IMG/VR virus record: IMGVR_UViG_3300031566_000099
Span: 1-44,293 of that record
Length of the DNA: 44,293 bases
DNA from: a virus
Reading direction: 5' to 3' (one strand)
Shown here: piece after piece, positions 1 to 4,666 of the stretch
Layout of the letters: every line of letters starts with the position of its first letter
Position numbering within the stretch: position 1 is the stretch's first letter
Program-made: the position numbers and the translations under genes
Notes under the pieces: generated by a model
The model's database searches: none
Seen by the model: only the letters and a program-made list of their open reading frames with translations
What the model was told of the DNA's origin: nothing

Positions 1-187
1 CAATCGCTTTCACTAGCTCATGAACCGACCTGCGTAGCTGTGCAATGCCGCGATCCATCTGAACCTGTTCAGACTGTTCCATCTGATCACGCTTTGCTGC
101 CGCCAAATACAAATGCTCAATCACTGGAATACAATCTTGGTATTTCGTGGGGATATTCCCACTCACTGGCAATTTAATCATCTTCAT
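1..187 (-). CDS. hypothetical protein, 3' end beyond the window
   Basis: The reading frame starts at the ATG at 187 (complement) and stays open to the left window edge, so at least 62 residues are seen and the C-terminus is missing. The start MKMIKLPVSGNIP is preceded by the purine-rich stretch AGAAAGGATAGAG, a good ribosome binding site. The visible part is mainly helical, with an Ala/Lys/Gln-rich segment followed by a run of charged residues. I recognise no domain. The leader is nearly identical to that of the next gene upstream (see the repeat at 194-215 and 496-517), which supports both starts. It is the last visible gene of a short leftward pair. Confidence 0.6.
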   Translation of the reverse strand, partial: MKMIKLPVSGNIPTKYQDCIPVIEHLYLAAAKRDQMEQSEQVQMDRGIAQLRRSVHELVKAI

Positions 188-193
188 CTCTAT

Positions 194-215
194 CCTTTCT
201 CTAGCTAGTTAGGTT
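194..215 (-). repeat. repeated leader/RBS module, copy 1 (copy 2 at 496-517)
   Basis: On the minus strand, AACCTAACTAG followed by AGAGAAAGG lies just upstream of the ATG at 187. The same 22-bp block occurs at 496-517 before the ATG at 489, with 20 of 22 positions identical. It carries the ribosome binding site of both genes. In copy 1 its first bases overlap the stop codon of the gene ending at 214. Confidence 0.7.
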
Positions 216-489
216 AAATCTCGAACTCAGTGCCATCCGGAAGAAGCACACTCAACACGTCAGGAATGATTCCCATCTCACGAGCATCATACAACGCACG
301 ACGAAGCGTGAACGGGTCAGGTTTAGGCCATCGAACTGTGTCACAATCCCCTTCAGGATACTGCGCCACAAGAATCACATCCTTTTCAACGTCGTCCCCA
401 ATCAGGAAGCCGCGAACCCCGTCTGTCATAACTGCGTGAGGCGTATGCAGCCTGCCGTCTTCCACTGTTAGCTTTATCTTGTCACTCAT
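214..489 (-). CDS. hypothetical protein (91 aa)
   Basis: A 91-residue acidic, soluble protein starting MSDKIKLTVEDGRL, with no membrane segment or cysteines in pairs. The start is supported by AAAGAGAAAGGCAAAGC directly upstream, part of the repeated leader module. The N-terminal half is predicted beta-rich (KLTVEDGRLH, RGFLIGD, VILVAQYP). The C-terminal part has a helix (RRALYDAREMG) and a short strand pair. No family recognised. It is the most upstream leftward gene of this pair, and the region between it and the divergent gene at 576 (490-575) must hold its promoter. No clear -35/-10 pair was seen there. Confidence 0.6.
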   Translation of the reverse strand: MSDKIKLTVEDGRLHTPHAVMTDGVRGFLIGDDVEKDVILVAQYPEGDCDTVRWPKPDPFTLRRALYDAREMGIIPDVLSVLLPDGTEFEI

Positions 490-495
490 GCTTTG

Positions 496-517
496 CCTTT
501 CTCTTTCTAGTTAGGTT
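496..517 (-). repeat. repeated leader/RBS module, copy 2
   Basis: Second copy of the 22-bp block described at 194-215. It ends a few bases before the ATG at 489. Confidence 0.7.
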
Positions 518-575
518 TTCCCCACCGATCCCCGTCCATTCAATACCACAAATCCCTAGCCAAAACCAGTCCGTA

Positions 576-1139
576 ATGATACTGAACCGAACCGTGGCAT
601 ACCAATACCCTCAATCAAAGAAGGTCCAAGCCGAAAAGGATTACATCAATGGCATGGGCTCCCTCGCCAATATCTCCCGCAAGCTTGATATCAACTATCA
701 AACCGTCAAACGCTGGTCCCAAGAGCAAAACTGGAAACGTTCCCGCACCAATCGCCTAGAACTCGAACGCGAGCACAACCTCACTCCCGACCTATCACCT
801 GCACACCTGCCGCAACCCCCTCAGGCATCAACTGCATACCATCTGGAGCGCATTGGCGTGCGGATTGACAGGGCTGAAGACCTTGATCAGCTGGAACAGT
901 TGGTGCGCATCAGGGGGATGCTCCAGAAGCAGGAGGATCAGGCGCAGGAGACCAGTAGAGCAGGCGCCCTTGCTGCCGATCAGCGCCGTCATCCAGCCAA
1001 AGGGAGGTCTCTGGCGCCTCTGGGCAGATCAGGAGGTCCAGTCGCACCACCGACCCAGCTCGAAGGCCGCCTGGACGATCCTGAGGACATCCAGGGGGAG
1101 GAGGCTGTGTCCACAGATGAGGCAGAAGAGGCAGGCTGA
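576..1139 (+). CDS. helix-turn-helix protein, possible terminase small subunit-like
   Basis: A 187-residue protein, the only rightward gene in the first 4.4 kb. Residues about 22-56 form a helix-turn-helix of the type found at the N-terminus of phage small terminase subunits and transposase-like regulators (GSLANISRKLDINYQTVKRW, then SQEQNWKRSR). A Pro-rich linker and a charged helical region around residues 85-125 (LERIGVRIDRAEDLDQLEQL) follow. The last 60 residues are low-complexity, rich in Ala, Gly, Arg and Glu, and look unlike the rest; a frameshift there cannot be excluded. No good ribosome binding site precedes the ATG. If this is TerS, it is far from TerL (15265-17040), which would be unusual. 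A DNA-binding regulator is the alternative. Confidence 0.5.
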   Translation: MILNRTVAYQYPQSKKVQAEKDYINGMGSLANISRKLDINYQTVKRWSQEQNWKRSRTNRLELEREHNLTPDLSPAHLPQPPQASTAYHLERIGVRIDRAEDLDQLEQLVRIRGMLQKQEDQAQETSRAGALAADQRRHPAKGRSLAPLGRSGGPVAPPTQLEGRLDDPEDIQGEEAVSTDEAEEAG

Positions 1140-1140
1140 A

Positions 1141-1167
1141 GGGGTGGGGGCGGGATGGGGGTGGGGG
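1141..1167 (+). other. G-quadruplex-type G-tract cluster
   Basis: Immediately after the stop codon of the gene ending at 1139, five runs of three to five G are separated by one or two bases. This satisfies the usual G-quadruplex pattern on the + strand. It could act in the RNA at the 3' end of the gene or in single-stranded DNA. Confidence 0.5.
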
Positions 1168-1189
1168 CCCCCTGTGCCCTCGGGGGGGG
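1163..1189 (+). terminator. candidate hairpin terminator (C-run/G-run)
   Basis: CCCCC at 1168-1172 can pair with GGGGG within the eight-G run at 1182-1189, closing a loop of 9 nt; GGGGG at 1163-1167 could compete for the C run. It shares CCCCCTGTG and a long G run with the hairpin at 12326-12349. There is no U tract, only TGTTAG. It lies between the end of the rightward gene and the leftward genes beyond. Confidence 0.35.
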
Positions 1190-1260
1190 TGTTAGAGTCT
1201 CTCCATTTTTATCCCCCTCCAAAAAGTATCAGTTCGAGTTGGTAGCGAAGGCCGCCCTGA

Positions 1261-1307
1261 GTCCACAAAAGTCCACAAGTCCACAGTGGACATCCACAAG
1301 TCCACAA
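1261..1307. repeat. TCCACA direct-repeat cluster with palindrome
   Basis: Five direct copies of (G/A)TCCACA begin at 1261, 1271, 1279, 1292 and 1300. The third copy forms the perfect inverted repeat GTCCAC-A-GTGGAC (1279-1291). Such clusters are typical of iterons or operator arrays, and TCCACA is also the 3' part of the DnaA box TTATCCACA. The cluster lies in an otherwise nearly gene-free stretch between convergent genes. Confidence 0.55.
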
Positions 1308-1323
1308 CAGTTTCTATTGGTGA

Positions 1324-1349
1324 GTTACTCTGTTGCTCGGTTACTCTGT
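1324..1349. repeat. direct repeat GTTACTCTGT x2
   Basis: Ten-base perfect direct repeat at 1324-1333 and 1340-1349, with starts 16 bp apart, next to the TCCACA cluster. Role unknown; possibly part of the same control or origin region. The second copy contains the stop codon of the small gene 1341-1439. Confidence 0.45.
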
Positions 1350-1439
1350 AAAGGTAGAGTTGTAGCAATTGGGCGCCTGATTGCTAGTAGTGGTTGGTAA
1401 CGGTCTGGCCGCTTCCGTTCTAGGTGTTGGTGTTTTCAT
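1341..1439 (-). CDS. small MKTPTPRT peptide (32 aa), hypothetical
   Basis: A 32-residue reading frame beginning MKTPTPRTEAARPLPTT and rich in Thr, Pro and Asn. It starts just after the stop codon of the gene ending at 1448, with AGGAACACCA before the ATG as a reasonable ribosome binding site. Its initiation region is identical over 18 bp (ACCAATGAAAACACCAAC, complement of 1426-1443) to that of the gene starting at 3847, which argues that it is translated. No membrane segment or domain. I recall similar MKTPRT-type short proteins from phages of Verrucomicrobiota, without being able to verify that. It could instead be a decayed gene remnant carrying a copied start region. Confidence 0.4.
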   Translation of the reverse strand: MKTPTPRTEAARPLPTTTSNQAPNCYNSTFTE

Positions 1440-1447
1440 TGGTGTTC

Positions 1448-1741
1448 CTAAATTTGCTCTTCTGTAGTCCATTCATCAACACAGAACCTCAGACTGAGGG
1501 AAGAACTGTCTGGGTCGTATTCAGCCTCAAACCCTCCACAAGCACTGTAGTTTGACTTTCTACAACTGGCCTCCTCCAGACGCTCCCTGGCAAACTCGCG
1601 GATTTCGGACACGTCAGGAACCCTGCCGCCATCAAGCTGCGCCCACTTCCAGCCCAACGCTTTCATCGTGGTTGCAACACTAGCGAAGTCAAACCAGTCC
1701 ATGATTTGATCTATCCTCTTTTGTTGATCAGGTGTTTTCAT
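1448..1741 (-). CDS. hypothetical phage protein (97 aa)
   Basis: Starts MKTPDQQKRIDQIMDWFDF. I chose the ATG at 1741 rather than the in-frame ATG at 1768 because AGAGGAACT sits directly before it. The N-terminal helix pair with DWFDFASVATTMKALGWKW, the middle VPDVSEIREFARERLEEA helix and the C-terminal strands (GGFEAEY, SLSLRFCVDEW) match a small phage protein pattern I have seen often (helical first half, then GGF-x-A and a strand ending in EW). Its function is unknown. It is the end of a translationally coupled leftward series that includes the two genes upstream. Confidence 0.7.
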   Translation of the reverse strand: MKTPDQQKRIDQIMDWFDFASVATTMKALGWKWAQLDGGRVPDVSEIREFARERLEEASCRKSNYSACGGFEAEYDPDSSSLSLRFCVDEWTTEEQI

Positions 1742-1799
1742 AGTTCCTCTGGTTATTTGAGGTTTCATACGCTATTCGCGAATGGAGATTGTGTCCTTC

Positions 1800-1886
1800 T
1801 CACAAGGCCGGGATCACGGTAATCAGGTATGCAGCAAACATCCCAAGCGCAAGGGCAAGAGCCATAATGTAAAGTTCTGTTGTCAT
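1800..1886 (-). CDS. 28-residue single-pass membrane peptide
   Basis: The ATG at 1886 is preceded by CGGAGGAAACG, one of the strongest ribosome binding sites of the left arm, and overlaps the stop of the upstream gene as ATGA (1883-1886). The product begins MTTELYIMALALALG and is almost entirely one hydrophobic helix (residues 5-27), ending at PAL. Such peptides in phages may be small holin- or antiholin-like or superinfection-exclusion proteins; the sequence does not decide. The strong site and coupling make chance unlikely. Confidence 0.6.
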   Translation of the reverse strand: MTTELYIMALALALGMFAAYLITVIPAL

Positions 1887-2194
1887 CGTTTCCTCCGTGG
1901 GTAATCGCCGCCGGTGCCGTCGTAGCTTTGTCGGCCTCTAGCGGAACCGGAGCCGTAACCGTTATCGTGGGCCTGGGCATCCCCATCGCAGCCGCAGTAG
2001 CAGCCGTAACCGTAGCCGGAACCGGGGGAGTCGCCGTGACCGCTGCTGTCGCCAGAGCCGTAGCTGCAGCCGTCGCCGGAGCCGTGACCGCCGCCGAAGC
2101 CGCTGCCTTCAAAGGCGGCGACGGCTTCGGCGGCGCCGCCGCCGACGCCGCTGCCGCCGCCGAAGCCGTCGCCGCGCATATCTTCAGTTTCCAT
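1883..2194 (-). CDS. glycine/serine/tyrosine-rich low-complexity protein
   Basis: A 103-residue protein starting METEDMRGDGFGGG. The start overlaps the previous stop as TGATG (2192-2196), which chooses it over a longer frame beginning at 2263. It is dominated by Gly, Ser, Asp and Tyr in patterns such as GSGYGYG and GDGCSYGSGDSSG, and ends in the basic tail GGDYPRRKR. Glycine-rich repetitive proteins of this kind occur in many phages with no known role. The DNA is very GC-rich here because Gly and Ala codons dominate. Alanine-rich reading frames in other frames of the same DNA are by-products of the repeats. Confidence 0.65.
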   Translation of the reverse strand: METEDMRGDGFGGGSGVGGGAAEAVAAFEGSGFGGGHGSGDGCSYGSGDSSGHGDSPGSGYGYGCYCGCDGDAQAHDNGYGSGSARGRQSYDGTGGDYPRRKR

Positions 2195-2571
2195 CACGCC
2201 TCCCACACCTTCACCCCAGCAATGGACAACCTTGCAGCCTCGGTCGCATAGATGATCTCGCACACACCCAGCACCTCAACCGTGTCCACCTCACAGGGGA
2301 ACTTACAGTTCTCAGGCTTCTTTACACCCTCCATCGCCAACTGCGACAAAGTTGCCGCCCCATCCCAATACCACAAACGACGCGCCTTGGAGAGCCTAGT
2401 CTGACCAAGAAAGCGGTCATGTTCCACCGCCGTCTCCCACCCCGCCCAGCAACCGCTGTCCTTGGACCGGACAATAACATACCTGTGCCCATCCTCGTAT
2501 GCCGCCTGCTGCGTGTCCTTACGAACGTATTCAGTCCCATCAATGCTTATTGTGTTTGGTTTGTCTTTCAT
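2194..2571 (-). CDS. DUF6948-like phage protein (125 aa)
   Basis: Starts MKDKPNTISIDGTEYVRKD. The first 20 residues are a short strand-like segment; the body (residues 30-125) contains HRYVIVRSKDSGCWAGW, ARRLWYWDGAATLSQLAMEG, then VKKPENCKFPCEV and the end GVKVWEA. The W-Y-W-x-G-A-A-x-L-S-Q-L-A-x-E-G-V core followed by P-E-N-C-K-F is what I recognise as the DUF6948 family of phage and bacterial proteins of unknown function. Length fits the family. The ribosome binding site is weak. The stop overlaps the start of the glycine-rich gene downstream. Confidence 0.7.
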   Translation of the reverse strand: MKDKPNTISIDGTEYVRKDTQQAAYEDGHRYVIVRSKDSGCWAGWETAVEHDRFLGQTRLSKARRLWYWDGAATLSQLAMEGVKKPENCKFPCEVDTVEVLGVCEIIYATEAARLSIAGVKVWEA

Positions 2572-2643
2572 AATAGTAGTTTTCTAGCTGTTTGTTGTTG
2601 TTAATCTTCACCGTTCCCGTCGCCTCCGTTGCTGGCCTTATAG

Positions 2644-2934
2644 TTAGGCTTCAATTCGCTGGCAGAGTTCCATATACCGGCCCGCTATCACTTCCAGCCT
2701 TTCTGTGATGTTCCGCAGCCTTGCGACAGCAGGTGGCTCTGGGTTCCTGTCGCACCCTGTCTCCTCTTTGCAGGGTGTCGGAGGATCTGGTGTGAGCACG
2801 TCTTGAAGCTGGTGCGTTATTTTGATCTGAATCTCCCCGTGTTCCTCAGTCAGCTTTTCAAGTCGATTTATAGCTATGCTGAGTTGGGTTTCTCTTTGTG
2901 GTTCACTTGTTTTGCTTAGTGTTTTCATAGTCAT
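2644..2934 (-). CDS. small helical protein (96 aa), hypothetical
   Basis: Begins MTMKTLSKTSEPQRET. The ATG at 2934 overlaps the stop of the upstream gene as ATGA; the second ATG at 2928 starts the MKT motif shared by neighbouring genes, so either could be used. Two long amphipathic helices (about residues 14-42 and 65-96) are separated by a Pro/Asp/Cys-rich loop (LTPDPPTPCKEETGCDRNPEPP). The second helix ends in LCQRIEA. Probably coiled-coil forming, with no recognised family. Followed by a 72-bp gap before the DUF6948-like gene in which no convincing gene is seen. Confidence 0.55.
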   Translation of the reverse strand: MTMKTLSKTSEPQRETQLSIAINRLEKLTEEHGEIQIKITHQLQDVLTPDPPTPCKEETGCDRNPEPPAVARLRNITERLEVIAGRYMELCQRIEA

Positions 2935-3230
2935 ATTCCGCGACAGTTGGCTGGCCATGAAAGGGTGGGTTGGGGTTTAAGGCGATCCTCTAATTGAGTT
3001 ATTCGCGCCTGCGCCTGCTCCAGTTCTGCGTCCTTCTCCAGTTGGATCGCGCCATGACGATTTATTTTCTCGTCACGGTCACGAATCACAGCCTGCGCCT
3101 GCTCTAGTCCCACTGCAAATTTACGCAGGTGCTTGATCAACTGTTCAATCTGCCTGTGAGGAGCCCGAAACCCTAAAGCGTCCACGATTGCCGCCTCTGC
3201 TGTTGTTGTTGTTGTTGTTTCAGTTTTCAT
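2931..3230 (-). CDS. coiled-coil protein with LEQAQ repeats (99 aa)
   Basis: Starts MKTETTTTTTAEAAIVDALG at 3230, with GGAGAACAACC as ribosome binding site and an ATGA overlap with the upstream gene. A Thr-rich N-terminus is followed by a coiled coil (residues about 25-85) holding LEQAQAVIRDRDEKI and LEQAQARITQLEDRL. The LEQAQ units are encoded by near-identical 18-bp DNA blocks (3009-3026, 3093-3110) that also occur in the next upstream gene, so the repeat has spread between the two genes. Function unknown. Confidence 0.55.
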   Translation of the reverse strand: MKTETTTTTTAEAAIVDALGFRAPHRQIEQLIKHLRKFAVGLEQAQAVIRDRDEKINRHGAIQLEKDAELEQAQARITQLEDRLKPQPTLSWPANCRGI

Positions 3231-3580
3231 TGGTTGTTCTCCATTTTCGTAATCCATTCAGACAAGCCACAGTCGCAGACACCTGCGTAGTTCCAATGGG
3301 TTCTCCATCTGCACGTTCCAGAATGCTCCATCCAAGTTCGTGACTGCTTGAGGTCTACCTGCGCCTGCTCCAGTTCAGCTTTCTGTTTGCCAATCAAATC
3401 CACAACAGACGTATTGCCGTCCATCTGGAATTGAGCGCAGCAATCATCAATGATTTTCTTGTAGTTGTTGAGCTTGTCGTAGATGTATTTGACTGTGTTG
3501 CCTCTATAGCAGAGACGGTCAATGCGTCTGTCCTCATTCTTCTTCAGGTGCTCTAGCTCCCGCTGCGCCTGCTCCAGTTC
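3009..3580 (-). repeat. dispersed 18-bp repeat encoding ELEQAQ
   Basis: The + strand block CTGCGCCTGCTCCAGTTC is perfect at 3009-3026, 3359-3376 and 3563-3580, with two mismatches at 3093-3110. A shorter degenerate form lies near 3649-3664. On the coding (minus) strand each encodes ELEQAQ in two adjacent genes, always in frame. Confidence 0.75.
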
Positions 3581-3727
3581 TGCTTGCTTGATTGCGGACT
3601 GTTTTATTGCCGCCTTACACAGTGCTGTCTCTGTCTCCAGTTCGACCTTTGCCTGCTCCAGTCTACGCTCCGCAGTTGCGAGTTTGGACTCTGTTTCTGC
3701 AAGAATGTTGCTGAGGTTGTCACTCAT
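3227..3727 (-). CDS. coiled-coil protein with Cys/His C-terminus (166 aa)
   Basis: Starts MSDNLSNILAETESKLATAE, with GGGGAGGTTGATTTAA upstream. Residues 1-70 are a continuous coiled coil with LEQAKVELE, ELEQAQRELEHLKK and similar heptads. A middle helical part (RIDRLCYRGNTVKYIYDKL) and a third unit, ELEQAQVDLKQSR, follow. The C-terminal 40 residues change character: HSGTCRWRTHWNYAGVCDCG contains three Cys and two His and may bind zinc. It shares the LEQAQ DNA repeat with the downstream gene, which suggests unequal recombination or repeat spread. No family recognised; a small structural or adaptor role is only a guess. Confidence 0.55.
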   Translation of the reverse strand: MSDNLSNILAETESKLATAERRLEQAKVELETETALCKAAIKQSAIKQAELEQAQRELEHLKKNEDRRIDRLCYRGNTVKYIYDKLNNYKKIIDDCCAQFQMDGNTSVVDLIGKQKAELEQAQVDLKQSRTWMEHSGTCRWRTHWNYAGVCDCGLSEWITKMENNQ

Positions 3728-3847
3728 TTAAATCAACCTCCCCTCTCTGTCGCAGGTACACTCGTTCCTGACATCATCTGCCATGTCTGCCCACCGCGCC
3801 CACAGCCCCAACAGTTCTCGTGTTTTGTTTTTAGTTGGTGTTTTCAT
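3728..3847 (-). CDS. small hypothetical protein (39 aa)
   Basis: Begins MKTPTKNKTRELLGLWARWA at 3847 and ends CTCDREGRLI, directly adjoining the next ATG. The initiation region is identical over 18 bp to that of the 32-residue gene at 1439, and over 16 bp to that of the gene at 3230. No classical ribosome binding site is present, but the shared AACAACCA context recurs. The product has one amphipathic helix (RELLGLWARWADMADDVRNE) and a CxC near the end. It overlaps the upstream HTH gene by 17 nt. Function unknown. Confidence 0.5.
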   Translation of the reverse strand: MKTPTKNKTRELLGLWARWADMADDVRNECTCDREGRLI

Positions 3848-4085
3848 TGGTTGTTGGCGTTTTGCAATTGGGCGGCATCTTTTTTGTTTGGCTAAATTCT
3901 CCAGTCTTGGCTCTCTCAATAAACGCATTCAGGGAATCCATAAGAACGAAAGGGCGCCCATTTATGTTTACAGTTTGCAGCCACCCGTATTTACGCCATC
4001 TCCATAGAGTTGTGTCGCTGATCCCTAGGTCCTTAGCTACAGAACATGTGCTTCGGATTGGTACATCTGTTTGTTTTTCATTCAT
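3831..4085 (-). CDS. helix-turn-helix DNA-binding protein (excisionase/MerR-like fold)
   Basis: An 84-residue protein. Residues about 12-60 form a winged helix of the MerR/excisionase type: STCSVAKDLGISDTTLWRWR, then a wing (WLQTVNINGRPFVL) and a final helix (MDSLNAFIERAK). The tail is Thr/Asn/Lys-rich and probably disordered. AGGAGGAACAG lies 11 nt before the ATG. Phages use such proteins as small repressors, excisionases or activators. Since it is near the start of the leftward operon next to the divergent control region at 4303-4480, it is a candidate regulator of that region. It overlaps the upstream gene by 8 nt. Confidence 0.7.
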   Translation of the reverse strand: MNEKQTDVPIRSTCSVAKDLGISDTTLWRWRKYGWLQTVNINGRPFVLMDSLNAFIERAKTGEFSQTKKMPPNCKTPTTNENTN

Positions 4086-4302
4086 GCTGATCTGTTCCTC
4101 CTATTGGGTTTGCGTTCCAGTCCTGGACCGCAAGGAATTTGGGTCCCTCTGCAAACGCTCTGGAACCACACTGACAAACTGCCGTGTAGGTTATGTGATG
4201 GCAGTCTTTGACCTTTTTCGTCCATTTCGGGATTTTGTGGCAGATAATGCACTGCCGACCGTTTGAGTTTGCGATAATCCGCCTTCTTAGAGTAGGTATC
4301 AT
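4078..4302 (-). CDS. Lar-like zinc-ribbon protein (restriction alleviation type)
   Basis: A 74-residue protein with the Lar pattern: CIICHKIP (Cys18, Cys21), HHITYTAVCQCG (His35-His36, Cys43, Cys45), then AEGPKFLAVQDWNANP, matching the CPFC...C-x-x-CG...G...A...WN layout of Lar-family and other small phage zinc ribbons. Lar of Rac prophage modulates type I restriction; many phage homologues have no tested role. The ATG at 4302 lacks a clear ribosome binding site; a 12-codon leader frame ends in an ATGA overlap with it, so translational coupling is possible. It is the first gene of the leftward operon. Confidence 0.6.
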   Translation of the reverse strand: MIPTLRRRIIANSNGRQCIICHKIPKWTKKVKDCHHITYTAVCQCGSRAFAEGPKFLAVQDWNANPIGGTDQHE

Positions 4303-4480
4303 AGGGCAATTATGGTTGCACCACAGTTAATGACCATGCAACTGCTTTTTGCTCCGTAATACTACGTAGTTGCGAAAAACAGCCAATGTCCCACTTTTGA
4401 CTGTTGGATCTGGATTCCATTTTCTTGGGCAGCCCTTGACGTAATAGTACGGATGGACTACCTCACTGGGTAATGGCGTA
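4303..4480. promoter_or_regulatory. divergent control region between leftward early and rightward capsid operons
   Basis: This gap separates the first leftward gene from the rightward capsid operon. It holds the perfect 10-bp palindrome ACTACGTAGT (4361-4370) and an inverted repeat GTTGCA/TGCAAC (4315-4320 and 4337-4342). On the minus strand TTGGCT and TAGTAT are 16 bp apart and could be a -35/-10 pair. On the plus strand TTGACT (4397) and TTGACG (4436) are -35-like but lack good -10 boxes. These are pattern matches only. Confidence 0.4.
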
Positions 4481-4666
4481 TTGACCGTGCCTCCATTGGG
4501 AGGGTCGCCCACGGTAAGAGTGCGTAAGAAAGCCCCTTCTCCACTCGGGGGCATGAGCGGTGTGGCCACTCTGGCCAATGAGGTCCCGCGCCTCGCTAAC
4601 ATCACCAATAATCTGCCCACAACTGGGCAATCAACTGAACAGGCTTATGGCTGTAAACTGCGATAA
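4481..4666 (+). CDS. small hypothetical protein preceding the major capsid gene
   Basis: An open frame of up to 61 residues, read from TTG at 4481, that ends inside the capsid gene start (20-nt overlap). It reads PPLGGSPTVRVRKKAPSPLG and then MSGVATLANEVPRLANITNN. A shorter version from the ATG at 4553 would have 37 residues with GGGGG next to it. The composition (an LGG motif repeated, Asn/Thr-rich end) looks protein-like rather than random. Its position fits a small capsid-associated or accessory structural protein. The start is uncertain. Confidence 0.4.
   Translation: MTVPPLGGSPTVRVRKKAPSPLGGMSGVATLANEVPRLANITNNLPTTGQSTEQAYGCKLR

Noticed and set aside
1765-2251. Alanine- and valine-rich frames on both strands over the glycine-rich gene
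   Set aside because: They are mirror products of GC-rich GCC/GGC repeats. The glycine-rich frame has the coupled start and stop, so it is the real one.
2600-2654. 17-residue frame MKPNYKASNGGDGNGED from TTG 2654
   Set aside because: Very short, non-ATG start without ribosome binding site, overlapping the end of the previous gene; could be real but unsupported.
4327-4620. 97-residue leftward reading frame in the divergent region
   Set aside because: Overlaps the capsid-operon start, has no ribosome binding site and a composition unlike the neighbouring genes; the region looks like a control region.
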